From Gammaproteobacteria bacterium (GTDB lineage: Bacteria; Pseudomonadota; Gammaproteobacteria; Arenicellales; Poriferihabitantaceae): DNA of 64,000 nucleotides. Position 1 is the first letter of the stretch; each line of letters starts with the position of its first letter. A program made the position numbers and the translations under genes. Under the pieces are notes generated by a model that ran no database searches, had not been told where the DNA came from, and saw only the letters and a list, made by a program, of their open reading frames with translations. Shown here one piece after another: positions 57,109 to 64,000 of the stretch. Where the stretch lies: NCBI GenBank assembly GCA_009842505.1, contig VYFG01000089.1, forward strand, positions 1 to 64,000, in the 5' to 3' direction.

Positions 57109-57795
57109 TCAGATCGTTGCCAGCTGGTCCCGCATGGCGGCGACCACGGTATCGTACCGGCTGGGGTCTTCGGGCCTTCCTGCGCCGAAGATGGCGCTGC
57201 CCGCGACAAAGGTGTCGGCACCGGCCCGGGCGATCTCGGCAATGTTGTCCACCTTCACCCCGCCGTCGACTTCCAGGCGGATGTCACGGCCGCTCGCTTC
57301 GATCAGGCGCCGGGCCTTCTTCAGCTTGTCCAGCGTGGCGGGGATGAACGACTGGCCGCCGAAACCGGGGTTGACCGACATGAGCAGGATCATGTCCACC
57401 TTGTCCATCACGTATTCCAGCGCATCCAGCGGCGTGGCGGGATTGAACACCAGGCCCGGCCGGCAGTTCTCGGAACGGATCAGCTGGAGGGACCGGTCGA
57501 CATGTTCGGACGCCTCCGGGTGGAAGGTGATGTAGGTTGCGCCGGCGGCGGCGAAATCCGGAATGATCCGGTCCACCGGCTTGACCATGAGATGCACGTC
57601 GATGGGGGCGGTGACGCCATGCTCGCGCAGAGCCTCGCAGATCAACGGGCCGACGGTGAGATTCGGGACGTAGTGGTTGTCCATGACGTCGAAATGCACC
57701 ATGTCCGCGCCCGCGGCGAGAACATTGTCCACCTCCTCGCCCAGCCGGGCGAAATCCGCGGAGAGTATGGAGGGGGCGATCAGCTGGTCGGGCAT
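57109..57795 (-). CDS. rpe: Ribulose-phosphate 3-epimerase
   Basis: A 228-residue TIM-barrel epimerase linking ribulose 5-phosphate and xylulose 5-phosphate. It has [36 protein letters not shown] (metal-binding His and Asp), [37 protein letters not shown] and [12 protein letters not shown]. The ATG at 57795 gives the standard N-terminus. Confidence 0.95.
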   Translation of the reverse strand: MPDQLIAPSILSADFARLGEEVDNVLAAGADMVHFDVMDNHYVPNLTVGPLICEALREHGVTAPIDVHLMVKPVDRIIPDFAAAGATYITFHPEASEHVDRSLQLIRSENCRPGLVFNPATPLDALEYVMDKVDMILLMSVNPGFGGQSFIPATLDKLKKARRLIEASGRDIRLEVDGGVKVDNIAEIARAGADTFVAGSAIFGAGRPEDPSRYDTVVAAMRDQLATI

Positions 57796-57927
57796 TGCAC
57801 TTGCACGCATCGGGTCCGTCGACGGGGGGATTATGGCGACGGGCACCGGTCAAGTCCACGCATTTGCGAAAGGAATCCCTTATGGCTCCCCAAAGCACTC
57901 CTCCCGGTCCCGCCGCGGTCGGGGCCT

Positions 57928-59085
57928 TCAGTCCTCCCCGCGGGACCCCAGGAGCATCGGGCCGTAGAAGATCACGAATGCGGTGAAGGCGGCCGCCCAC
58001 GCAAGGGAGGAGAACACGAGAAGCGGGAATGCCGATTCCGGCAGCAGGGCCGCGGCGAGCCGGGCGATGGCCGAAAGGAGCACGAGCAGGTAGATGAACT
58101 GCGTGGAGGCGGGCGCGGTCAGGGGGCGTCCGGAATGCCCCCTGCTTGCACGGGTCATGACGGCGAGGGTCATCACGCCGATCGCCCCGGTGGTCCAGGC
58201 ATGCAGCGACCCGGAGACGGGAACGGCGTAGGGCCACAGGATGGCGCCCCCGACGGCAGCGAAGCCCAGCGGCACGAAGGCATAGCCGACATGCAGGATC
58301 AGAACGAGGGGTTCGCGGAAGGTGCGGTGGCCCGACCAGCGCGCAAGACGGACGGCCTGGATGAGCGCGGCCACGAGGAGCGCCCAGCCCGTGAGCCGCC
58401 ACCACGGGAAGGCGGTCCAGATCGCCAGGGCGGACACGGCGACACCGAGCGCGAGCCGGTCGAATGCACTGAAGGGCGCCGGAAGCGCCCGGGCGCCCTG
58501 GCCGGCAAGCCAGTTCCGGGTGAAGCCGGGAATGATCCGGCCGCCAATCAGCATGATCAGGATGACGAGAACCGAAACCGCTGCCCGGGTGGCATGGAAC
58601 GGATAGCCGCTTTGGATAAGCTCGAGATGAAAGGCGATATTGGTCAGGCAATAGAGGAGCACGATCACTGCCACGGTGAGATTGCGGCGATTCCGTCCGG
58701 CGACAATCTCCCGGAAGACGACGGCGGAAATTCCAAGCAGGAAGAGGCTGTCGGCGATGGCCGCTGCCGCAAGCCCGACCGTGTCCGCGAGCAGGACCGC
58801 CACCCGGCCCGATAGCCAGACAGCGAATAGGACAAATAACACCGGGCCGCCGACTGGCGGGCGCCCGGTCCAGTTCGGTATGGCGGTCAGCAGGAAGCCG
58901 GCCACGATCGCCGATCCGTACCCGAAAAGGAGTTCATGGGAATGCCATACGACGACGCCGTAGGGGGTGTCGAACGTGATGTGCCCGGTCAGCAGGGCGG
59001 CCCAGAACAGCATGGTGGCCGCGGCCCAGAGGGCGCCGCCAAGAAAGAACGGACGGAAACCGTGGCTGAAAAGGACGAATCGCAT
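57928..59085 (-). CDS. nnrS: NnrS family membrane protein
   Basis: A 385-residue protein with about twelve helices. It has FSHGFRPFFLGGALWAA at the start, WHSHELLFGYGSAIVAGFLLTAIPNWTGR, and GGRIIPGFTRNWL, which are the conserved NnrS blocks. NnrS is a heme- and copper-containing membrane protein linked to nitric oxide tolerance and denitrification. The ATG at 59085 was preferred to an upstream TTG. It follows nnrU, whose stop is 20 bp before the ATG. Confidence 0.87.
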   Translation of the reverse strand: MRFVLFSHGFRPFFLGGALWAAATMLFWAALLTGHITFDTPYGVVVWHSHELLFGYGSAIVAGFLLTAIPNWTGRPPVGGPVLFVLFAVWLSGRVAVLLADTVGLAAAAIADSLFLLGISAVVFREIVAGRNRRNLTVAVIVLLYCLTNIAFHLELIQSGYPFHATRAAVSVLVILIMLIGGRIIPGFTRNWLAGQGARALPAPFSAFDRLALGVAVSALAIWTAFPWWRLTGWALLVAALIQAVRLARWSGHRTFREPLVLILHVGYAFVPLGFAAVGGAILWPYAVPVSGSLHAWTTGAIGVMTLAVMTRASRGHSGRPLTAPASTQFIYLLVLLSAIARLAAALLPESAFPLLVFSSLAWAAAFTAFVIFYGPMLLGSRGED

Positions 59086-59104
59086 GCGGGGAACCGGCTT
59101 CAGG

Positions 59105-59800
59105 TCACCAGGAGAGCCATGCAAGCGGGTCGACCCCGATCAGCCATTCGTGGCCCTTAAGGAGGAACCACAGGTAGGCGGCGGTCCCCGCGATGGCATG
59201 ATGGAGGAACGGGCCGTTCACGCGGAGTCCGGACCTTCCCGAGAGGACGGCGGCAAAGGGGAAGACGGAAGTGGTTCGTGACAGTTCCCGCCACTGCAGG
59301 TCGCCGAGCCGTTGCCGGGCACGCCGGTCGAGCATGGGAATGCCCGCTGCGGCAAGGGCGGTCATCCCACCGAACAGGATGAGCGAAACGACATCGCCGT
59401 TGGGCGGAACATGCGCCCCGGCCCAGATCAGGAAGCCCCAGATCACGGGGTGGCGGGTGATCCGGACAATCGGGGGAAGAGGGACGGCCGGGTCGCGGCG
59501 ACGAAAAGAAATGGAAAGCGGGTTGGCTTCGGCGAGGCCGGCGACGAGGAACCAGAACGCCAGCGGCATCGCGGCGACGGGCACTACCCACTGCCAGCCT
59601 GCCGGTGCCCAGAGCAGAATGAGCGGGGCCCTGACAGCGGCGGAAATGACCCAGGCAAGGAGGACAAGGGAGACGAGGGAGTAGACGGTCAGGTACAGGC
59701 GCCGACCGAGGACGGAGACCAGGCGCCGACGCACCGGCGGAGCCGGCGGCACGGCATGGGCCACGACAAAGAGGGTAATCGCCAGGAGGAATTCTGTCAT
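59105..59800 (-). CDS. nnrU: NnrU family membrane protein
   Basis: A 231-residue membrane protein with about six helices. It has RRLYLTVYSLVSLVLLAWVISAA, then FRRRDPAVPLPPIVRITRHPVIWGFLIWAGAHVPPNGD with the RHP motif seen in the NnrU/methyltransferase-like membrane family. GGAGGAATTC-like purines precede the ATG at 59800 on the complementary strand only weakly. It is upstream of nnrS in the same direction, and the pair suggests nitric oxide handling. No FNR- or NnrR-type operator was found upstream. Confidence 0.83.
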   Translation of the reverse strand: MTEFLLAITLFVVAHAVPPAPPVRRRLVSVLGRRLYLTVYSLVSLVLLAWVISAAVRAPLILLWAPAGWQWVVPVAAMPLAFWFLVAGLAEANPLSISFRRRDPAVPLPPIVRITRHPVIWGFLIWAGAHVPPNGDVVSLILFGGMTALAAAGIPMLDRRARQRLGDLQWRELSRTTSVFPFAAVLSGRSGLRVNGPFLHHAIAGTAAYLWFLLKGHEWLIGVDPLAWLSW

Positions 59801-59923
59801 GATGAAGTTGCAGCATGCCGGCCATGCAAGGCCCATGGCCCGGCAGACAGTGGAGAAAATACATCATTTGTCCGGCGCAAGGGAGAGGGTGCGCCCGCAA
59901 GCGGAACCGGAACGGCGGAAGGT

Positions 59924-61282
59924 CTACTTCACCACCAGGAACAGGGCCCGTCCGTCGCGCAGCAGGCGCATCAGGAGCACGCCGTCCGACCGCTCGACGA
60001 CATTCGACAGGTCGTCCACCGACTCGATCCGCCGCCGGTTGACCGAATAGATCACGTCGCCCGGGACGATGCCCGTGCGGGCCGCGGGACTGCCGGGCTC
60101 GATGCCGGTGACCCGGATGGCCTTCTCGCCGTCCTCGGAAGTCACCCCCTCGAAGGATGCGCCGGCAAAACGGCTGCCTTCCGGGGCCTTGCCCTGGACA
60201 TTCGCGACCTTCCGCGGATCGTGGATGGTGACTTCCCGCTCGATCAGCCGGCCGCCCCGGTAGAAGGCCACGGTGCCCCTGTCACCCGTGCGCAGCAGTC
60301 CCACGGCGTTTCGGAGGTCGGCGCTGTCGAGGATCTCGGCGTTGTTGAAGCCGACGATGACATCACCCGACCGCATGCCGATTTCCTCCGCCGCGGAGCC
60401 GGGAACCACCTGCGAGACCACGGCGCCGCGCCTGCCCGGGATGCCGAAGGCTTCCGCCAGCCGGGGCGTGAGATCCTGCATGGCCACACCGAGGATGCCG
60501 CGCTGCACGTCGCCGTGCTCAAGAATCTGGGCCATCAGCGCGCCGGCCATGTCGACGGGTATGGAAAGGCCGATGCCGATGCTCCCACCCCCGCGGGACA
60601 GGATCGCGGTGTTGATGCCGACCAGTTCCCCGCGGAGATTCACCAGCGCGCCCCCGGAGTTGCCTGGATTGATGGAGGCGTCGGTCTGGATGAAATCCTC
60701 GTAGCCCTCGATTCCGAGGCCGCTGCGACCGAGGGCGCTGACGATGCCGGAAGTCACGGTCTGGCTGAGCCCGAACGGGCTGCCGATGGCCACCACGAAA
60801 TCGCCCACGCGAAGTTCCGAGGACCTGCCGATGGCAATGGCCTGCAGGTTGTCTCCCCGCACCTGGATGACTGCGACGTCGCTGTCCTCATCGGAGCCCA
60901 CCAGGGTTGCCTCCATGGACCGGCCGTCGTTGGTGGTGACGGTGATCTCGTCGGCCCGGTCGATGACATGGTGGTTCGTGAGAATGTAGCCGTTGACGGC
61001 ATCGACGATGACCCCGGAACCGAGGCTGCTGCCCTCCCGTTCACGCGGGCCGAGGAACCGGCGGAAGAACGGATCCTGCATCAAAGGGTGATCCGTGGTC
61101 CGGATCCGGGTAGTGGTGGAGATGTTCACCACCGCCGGGAGGACATTTTCCAGCATCGGCGCCAGGCTGGGCAGGGGCTCGCCATCCACCCGGGCGGGCA
61201 ACAGGGCGTGGGCGGGGCCGGTCAGTCCGAGGAGGAAAAGAAGGCCGGCACCGAGAAGGGCGCGCGGGACTCTGGACAGCAT
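59924..61282 (-). CDS. degQ: DegP/DegQ-type periplasmic serine protease
   Basis: A 452-residue HtrA-family protease. It has a signal peptide (ALLGAGLLFLLGLTGPAHA). The trypsin-like domain has the catalytic His in YILTNHHVID, Asp in DEDSDVAVIQV and Ser in INPGNSGGALVNL. Two PDZ domains follow (GILGVAMQDLTPRL and the C-terminal RTGIVPGDVIYSVN). It degrades or refolds misfolded envelope proteins. The ATG at 61282 was chosen to place the signal peptide at the N-terminus. Confidence 0.92.
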   Translation of the reverse strand: MLSRVPRALLGAGLLFLLGLTGPAHALLPARVDGEPLPSLAPMLENVLPAVVNISTTTRIRTTDHPLMQDPFFRRFLGPREREGSSLGSGVIVDAVNGYILTNHHVIDRADEITVTTNDGRSMEATLVGSDEDSDVAVIQVRGDNLQAIAIGRSSELRVGDFVVAIGSPFGLSQTVTSGIVSALGRSGLGIEGYEDFIQTDASINPGNSGGALVNLRGELVGINTAILSRGGGSIGIGLSIPVDMAGALMAQILEHGDVQRGILGVAMQDLTPRLAEAFGIPGRRGAVVSQVVPGSAAEEIGMRSGDVIVGFNNAEILDSADLRNAVGLLRTGDRGTVAFYRGGRLIEREVTIHDPRKVANVQGKAPEGSRFAGASFEGVTSEDGEKAIRVTGIEPGSPAARTGIVPGDVIYSVNRRRIESVDDLSNVVERSDGVLLMRLLRDGRALFLVVK

Positions 61283-61695
61283 GGTTCCGTTCTGCAGGGA
61301 TGATTTACCCAATAAATCGGCACAAATTCGGGAAGTTAAACCCCCTTGTCGGAGATCGCCCATTCGGGACAGCCGGCCAGAATTTCCAGCTCCCTTCCTC
61401 CATGATCTTTCGAGATTGTGCCGCCCGGATCAAACCGGTGAGTCCATGCTCATCTGGTTCAGAAGCTTGAGGGACTATACAGATGATGCGACAGTGACAC
61501 CCTGCCGCCTTGGAGGACACGATCGAGGAGGTGGTTACATTCTCCTGTCAGTGAATCCGGCCACTGCGGACAACATGCCCCTGAATCCCCCCTGACGCTG
61601 TCGTCGGTAGCAGTGCACTGGGTGGCGGGCAAGGAGTGGTGGGCCATGGCGTATCATGATGTGTGGCCACCTGGAAGAGGATTTTTCAGAGTCGG
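61283..61695. other. Intergenic region between the DegQ-like gene and glyA
   Basis: These 413 bp hold no recognisable gene. Composition is less GC-rich than the coding flanks, and short frames on both strands show no motif. The DegQ-like promoter should lie in the left part; no terminator for glyA was identified. Confidence 0.4.
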
Positions 61696-62985
61696 CTATG
61701 CCGTGTCGTACCAGTCAACGCTCTGAGCGAGCCGAGTGATTATGGGTTCTGCCTGGGCAAGCGCCGGGCCGGGGTCCGAACGGGATTCGCCATGCAGCAG
61801 ATCGGCGATGCACGCCCCAAGTACTTCCATATCAGAGGGCGCAAGGCCGCGTGTCGTTACGGCCGAGACGCCCAGTCGCAACCCGGTCCATTTCGAAGGG
61901 CTTCGCGCATCGAACGGGACCGGGTTCTTGTTGGATGTGATGCCGGCCTTGGCCAGCACAGTCTCAGCCTGTTGGCCGAGAAGGCCCACCGATGCGAGAT
62001 CGAGCAGCACCATGTGGGTGTCGGTGCCGCCGCCTACGATCCCGATGCCGCGGTCCGCGAGCGTGGCGGCGAGCACGCGCGCGTTTTGCACGACTCGCTG
62101 CCCATAGACTCTGAACTCCGGGCGAAGGGCCTCGCCCAGGCACACTGCCTTGGCGGCTAGAACGTTGGGGTGAAGGCTTCCCTGGACACCGGGGAAGACC
62201 GCGGATTGAAGGCGTTTTGCGAATTCGTCTGATTGCGCGAGGATGACGCCGCCCCGGGGCCCGCGCAAGGTTTTGGTTGTGGTGCAGGTAACGATGTCGG
62301 CATGAGGCAGGGGCGAGGGGTGCACGTCGGCAGCGACGAGCCCCGCAATGTGGGCCATGTCCACCAGTAACCGTGCTTCGACGGCTTCCGCGATCCGGGC
62401 CATGCGTTCGAAGTCGATGACACGCGGATAAGCCGACCCGCCGGCGATCAACAGCGCCGGACGCACCTCGCGGGCCCGGGTCTCGATCGCGTCGTAATCC
62501 AGCAGACCGCTCGCGCGGTCCACACCGTAGTGATGGGAGTCGAACCAGCGACCCGAGAGGTTTGCTCCAGCACCATGGCTGAGGTGTCCGCCAGCTGCCA
62601 GATCTAGACTCAGGATCCGGTCTCCGGGGCGTAGCAGCACGAAGAACACGGCCTGATTGGCCTGTGTGCCCGAGTGCGGCTGGACATTGGCATAGGTCGC
62701 ACCAAAGAGCTCCTTCGTACGCTCGATGGCGAGGCGTTCCACGACGTCAACATACTCACCTCCGCCGTGGAAGCGATTTTCGGGATAACCTTCCAGCGTC
62801 TTGTTTCCGATCTCATGCCCGAGTGCCTCGAGCACCGCACGGCTCATGATGTTTTCCGATGCGATGAGCTCAATCTGCGCGTATTGGCGATCCGCCTCAC
62901 TGTCGAGCGCCGCACGAACCGGCGGATCGACCTCGGCCAGAGAGCGCGACAGATGGCTCGGGGGGGCGTTGTCAGGGCGCATCAT
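61696..62985 (-). CDS. glyA: Serine hydroxymethyltransferase
   Basis: A 429-residue PLP enzyme interconverting serine and glycine with tetrahydrofolate. It has QYAQIELIASENIMSRAVLEA, NKTLEGYPENRFHGGGEYVD, NVQPHSGTQANQAVF, LVDMAHIAGLVAADVHPSP, the PLP Lys in TCTTTKTLRGPRGG, and ITSNKNPVPFD. The ATG at 62985 was chosen as the first with a normal N-terminus. Next to a malate-CoA ligase gene on the same strand, it is probably the serine-cycle copy; another glyA may exist elsewhere. Confidence 0.93.
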   Translation of the reverse strand: MMRPDNAPPSHLSRSLAEVDPPVRAALDSEADRQYAQIELIASENIMSRAVLEALGHEIGNKTLEGYPENRFHGGGEYVDVVERLAIERTKELFGATYANVQPHSGTQANQAVFFVLLRPGDRILSLDLAAGGHLSHGAGANLSGRWFDSHHYGVDRASGLLDYDAIETRAREVRPALLIAGGSAYPRVIDFERMARIAEAVEARLLVDMAHIAGLVAADVHPSPLPHADIVTCTTTKTLRGPRGGVILAQSDEFAKRLQSAVFPGVQGSLHPNVLAAKAVCLGEALRPEFRVYGQRVVQNARVLAATLADRGIGIVGGGTDTHMVLLDLASVGLLGQQAETVLAKAGITSNKNPVPFDARSPSKWTGLRLGVSAVTTRGLAPSDMEVLGACIADLLHGESRSDPGPALAQAEPIITRLAQSVDWYDTA

Positions 62986-63420
62986 CGTTCTCGCCCAAAC
63001 TCGAGCAGCACCCGTGGCATGAAAAGCCCCAGACCGGGCACATTGGTCACGGGCAAGACCACCGGAAGGTATATGAAAGTGTGTTCCATTGATGGGCAAT
63101 TGTCTGCTGTTGAATTAGGGAATGGTATTCTAACAAATTGATTTTACAGAGACTTTCCTTGTATTGGAATTTCGCTACAGTGATTTCGGGTTTCAATGGC
63201 CTCCACCTCCCGTGAGCGGTACAAGAAGGTGTCGAGGTCGACCTTGCCCCAGTGGGCGATTTCGAACCAGGCACATGGCCGATCATCGAGGGCACGAGGT
63301 CATGGCACCGCACGAGTAAGCGGTGTGCCTGGCGCCATGGTGTATGGGTTGCTGCGGACTGCGGAGCGAGGTCACGCCGTTCACCCTGGCGGGGTTGACG
63401 CACCCGGGCAGGGTTCCCGC
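62986..63420. other. Spacer between glyA and the malate-CoA ligase gene, with possible gene remnant
   Basis: These 435 bp contain an AT-rich core (about 63085-63180) that may carry the glyA promoter. On the minus strand a frame ending with TAA at 63144-63146 reads WFEIAHWGKVDLDTF then LYRSREVEAIE. It looks protein-like but is cut by an in-frame stop upstream. I could not assign it. Confidence 0.3.
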
Positions 63421-64000
63421 CTATGTTGCGAGAGAGCCGGCAGCTGACAGGACCGTTTCGGCAAACTGGGCCGGAGAGGGAACAATGGTCACATTGTTCT
63501 CCTTCAACATTTCGACCTTTTCCCGGGCACTCTCGCCGGCCGTGTTGACGATCGCCCCGGCGTGCCCCATGCGCCTGCCTTTCGGGGCCGTCAGGCCGGC
63601 GATATAACCGATCACGGGCTTGGACATGTTTTCCCGACAGAACTTCGCCGCCTCGATCTCCTGGGGTCCGCCGATCTCCCCGATCATGAGCACCACCCGG
63701 GTTTCGTTGTCCTGCTCGAACCGTTCGAGGTGATCCCTGAAGGAGCTGCCGTTGATCGGATCGCCGCCAATTCCGACCGAGGTGGACACCCCGGCCCCCA
63801 CCTGCTTGAGTTGATACGCCGCCTCGTATCCGAGAGTGCCTGAACGGCTGACGATGCCGATGCTGCCCGCCTTGTAGATGTGTCCCGGCATGATCCCCAG
63901 CATGGACTTTCCGGGACTGATGACACCCGCACAGTTCGGACCGATCAGCAGCATGCGCCGTTCCTTCTTGACCCGTCTCATGTAGCGCTTGACCCGCAGC
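63421..64000 (-). CDS. mtkB: Malate-CoA ligase alpha subunit (partial, 5' end beyond window)
   Basis: The C-terminal 193 residues of an ATP-dependent acyl-CoA ligase alpha subunit; the frame is open to the right edge. It has LIGPNCAGVISPGKSMLGIM, GSIGIVSRSGTLGYEA, GIGGDPINGSSFRDHLERFEQD, LMIGEIGGPQEIEAA and the phosphohistidine loop GRRMGHAGAIV. The GxxNxCAGxISPGKSMLGIMPGHIY form matches Methylobacterium MtkB better than SucD. Malate-CoA ligase makes malyl-CoA for the serine cycle, and the adjacent glyA supports that. A succinyl-CoA ligase role is the alternative. Confidence 0.83.
   Translation of the reverse strand, partial: LRVKRYMRRVKKERRMLLIGPNCAGVISPGKSMLGIMPGHIYKAGSIGIVSRSGTLGYEAAYQLKQVGAGVSTSVGIGGDPINGSSFRDHLERFEQDNETRVVLMIGEIGGPQEIEAAKFCRENMSKPVIGYIAGLTAPKGRRMGHAGAIVNTAGESAREKVEMLKENNVTIVPSPAQFAETVLSAAGSLAT

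Noticed and set aside
56266..58815. An 849-residue plus-strand frame across gph, rpe and nnrS
   Set aside because: It is antisense to three well-supported genes and has no domain-like segment.
59800..59880. An FNR/Dnr-type operator upstream of nnrU
   Set aside because: No TTGAT-N4-ATCAA or close variant is present.

Overview
The window is a GC-rich chromosomal segment around the replication origin of a bacterium that is most likely a gammaproteobacterium. The evidence is the dnaA-dnaN-gyrB order, a long-form GyrB of about 797 residues, a Cpx-type envelope stress system, a DUF3301 protein, a 2,4-dienoyl-CoA reductase very close to FadH, thiBPQ, and the gph-rpe-trpEG arrangement. A serine hydroxymethyltransferase next to a malate-CoA ligase subunit at the right edge suggests serine-cycle C1 assimilation. 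A creatinase relic, a DMSP-lyase-type cupin, a PhnZ-type HD protein and several amine, amino-acid and thiamine importers fit a marine or host-associated user of small methylated and nitrogenous compounds. The finer taxonomic and ecological reading is inference.

Left part (1-14.8 kb): a C-terminally truncated creatinase, a DMSP-lyase-like cupin, and tag with a small downstream gene. Next is a lower-GC insert carrying a ureohydrolase, bracketed by two diverged direct repeats of about 133 bp. A minus-strand cluster follows with a secreted C-H-D triad protein, a DoxX-like membrane protein, two ATP-grasp proteins and an MFS transporter; the last three are joined by ATGA overlaps. Housekeeping genes follow: DUF3301, GST, metallophosphoesterase, a second Tag-family protein, pyk, glpE and a retropepsin-like protease.

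Middle (14.9-33.4 kb): a SAM methyltransferase, a complete LivK/H/M/G/F-type ABC importer, a class I glutamine amidotransferase and nicotinamidase pair, a polytopic membrane protein, a TPP riboswitch controlling thiBPQ, fadH, an MFS exporter, and a CpxP-like gene with a CpxR box followed by cpxR and cpxA.

Origin (33.4-39.9 kb): dnaA, dnaN and gyrB. DnaA boxes lie upstream of dnaA and in the dnaA-dnaN spacer, and there is a good IHF match. The position where recF normally lies, between dnaN and gyrB, is a 924-bp gap with no credible gene but with two perfect parS sites.

Right part (40-64 kb): a PhnZ-like HD protein, arsC, a PBP1b-type penicillin-binding protein, a DUF2007 protein, an AI-2E family permease, OsmC, ilvE, an MhpD-type hydratase, an EamA transporter, an MBL-fold hydrolase, a PotD/B/C/A polyamine importer, a trp cluster (trpL leader, trpE, trpG, a cupin where trpD would be expected, trpC) with gph and rpe upstream, nnrU/nnrS, a DegP/Q protease, glyA, and a partial malate-CoA ligase alpha subunit cut by the window edge. 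No rRNA, tRNA, CRISPR array or intact insertion sequence was recognised.
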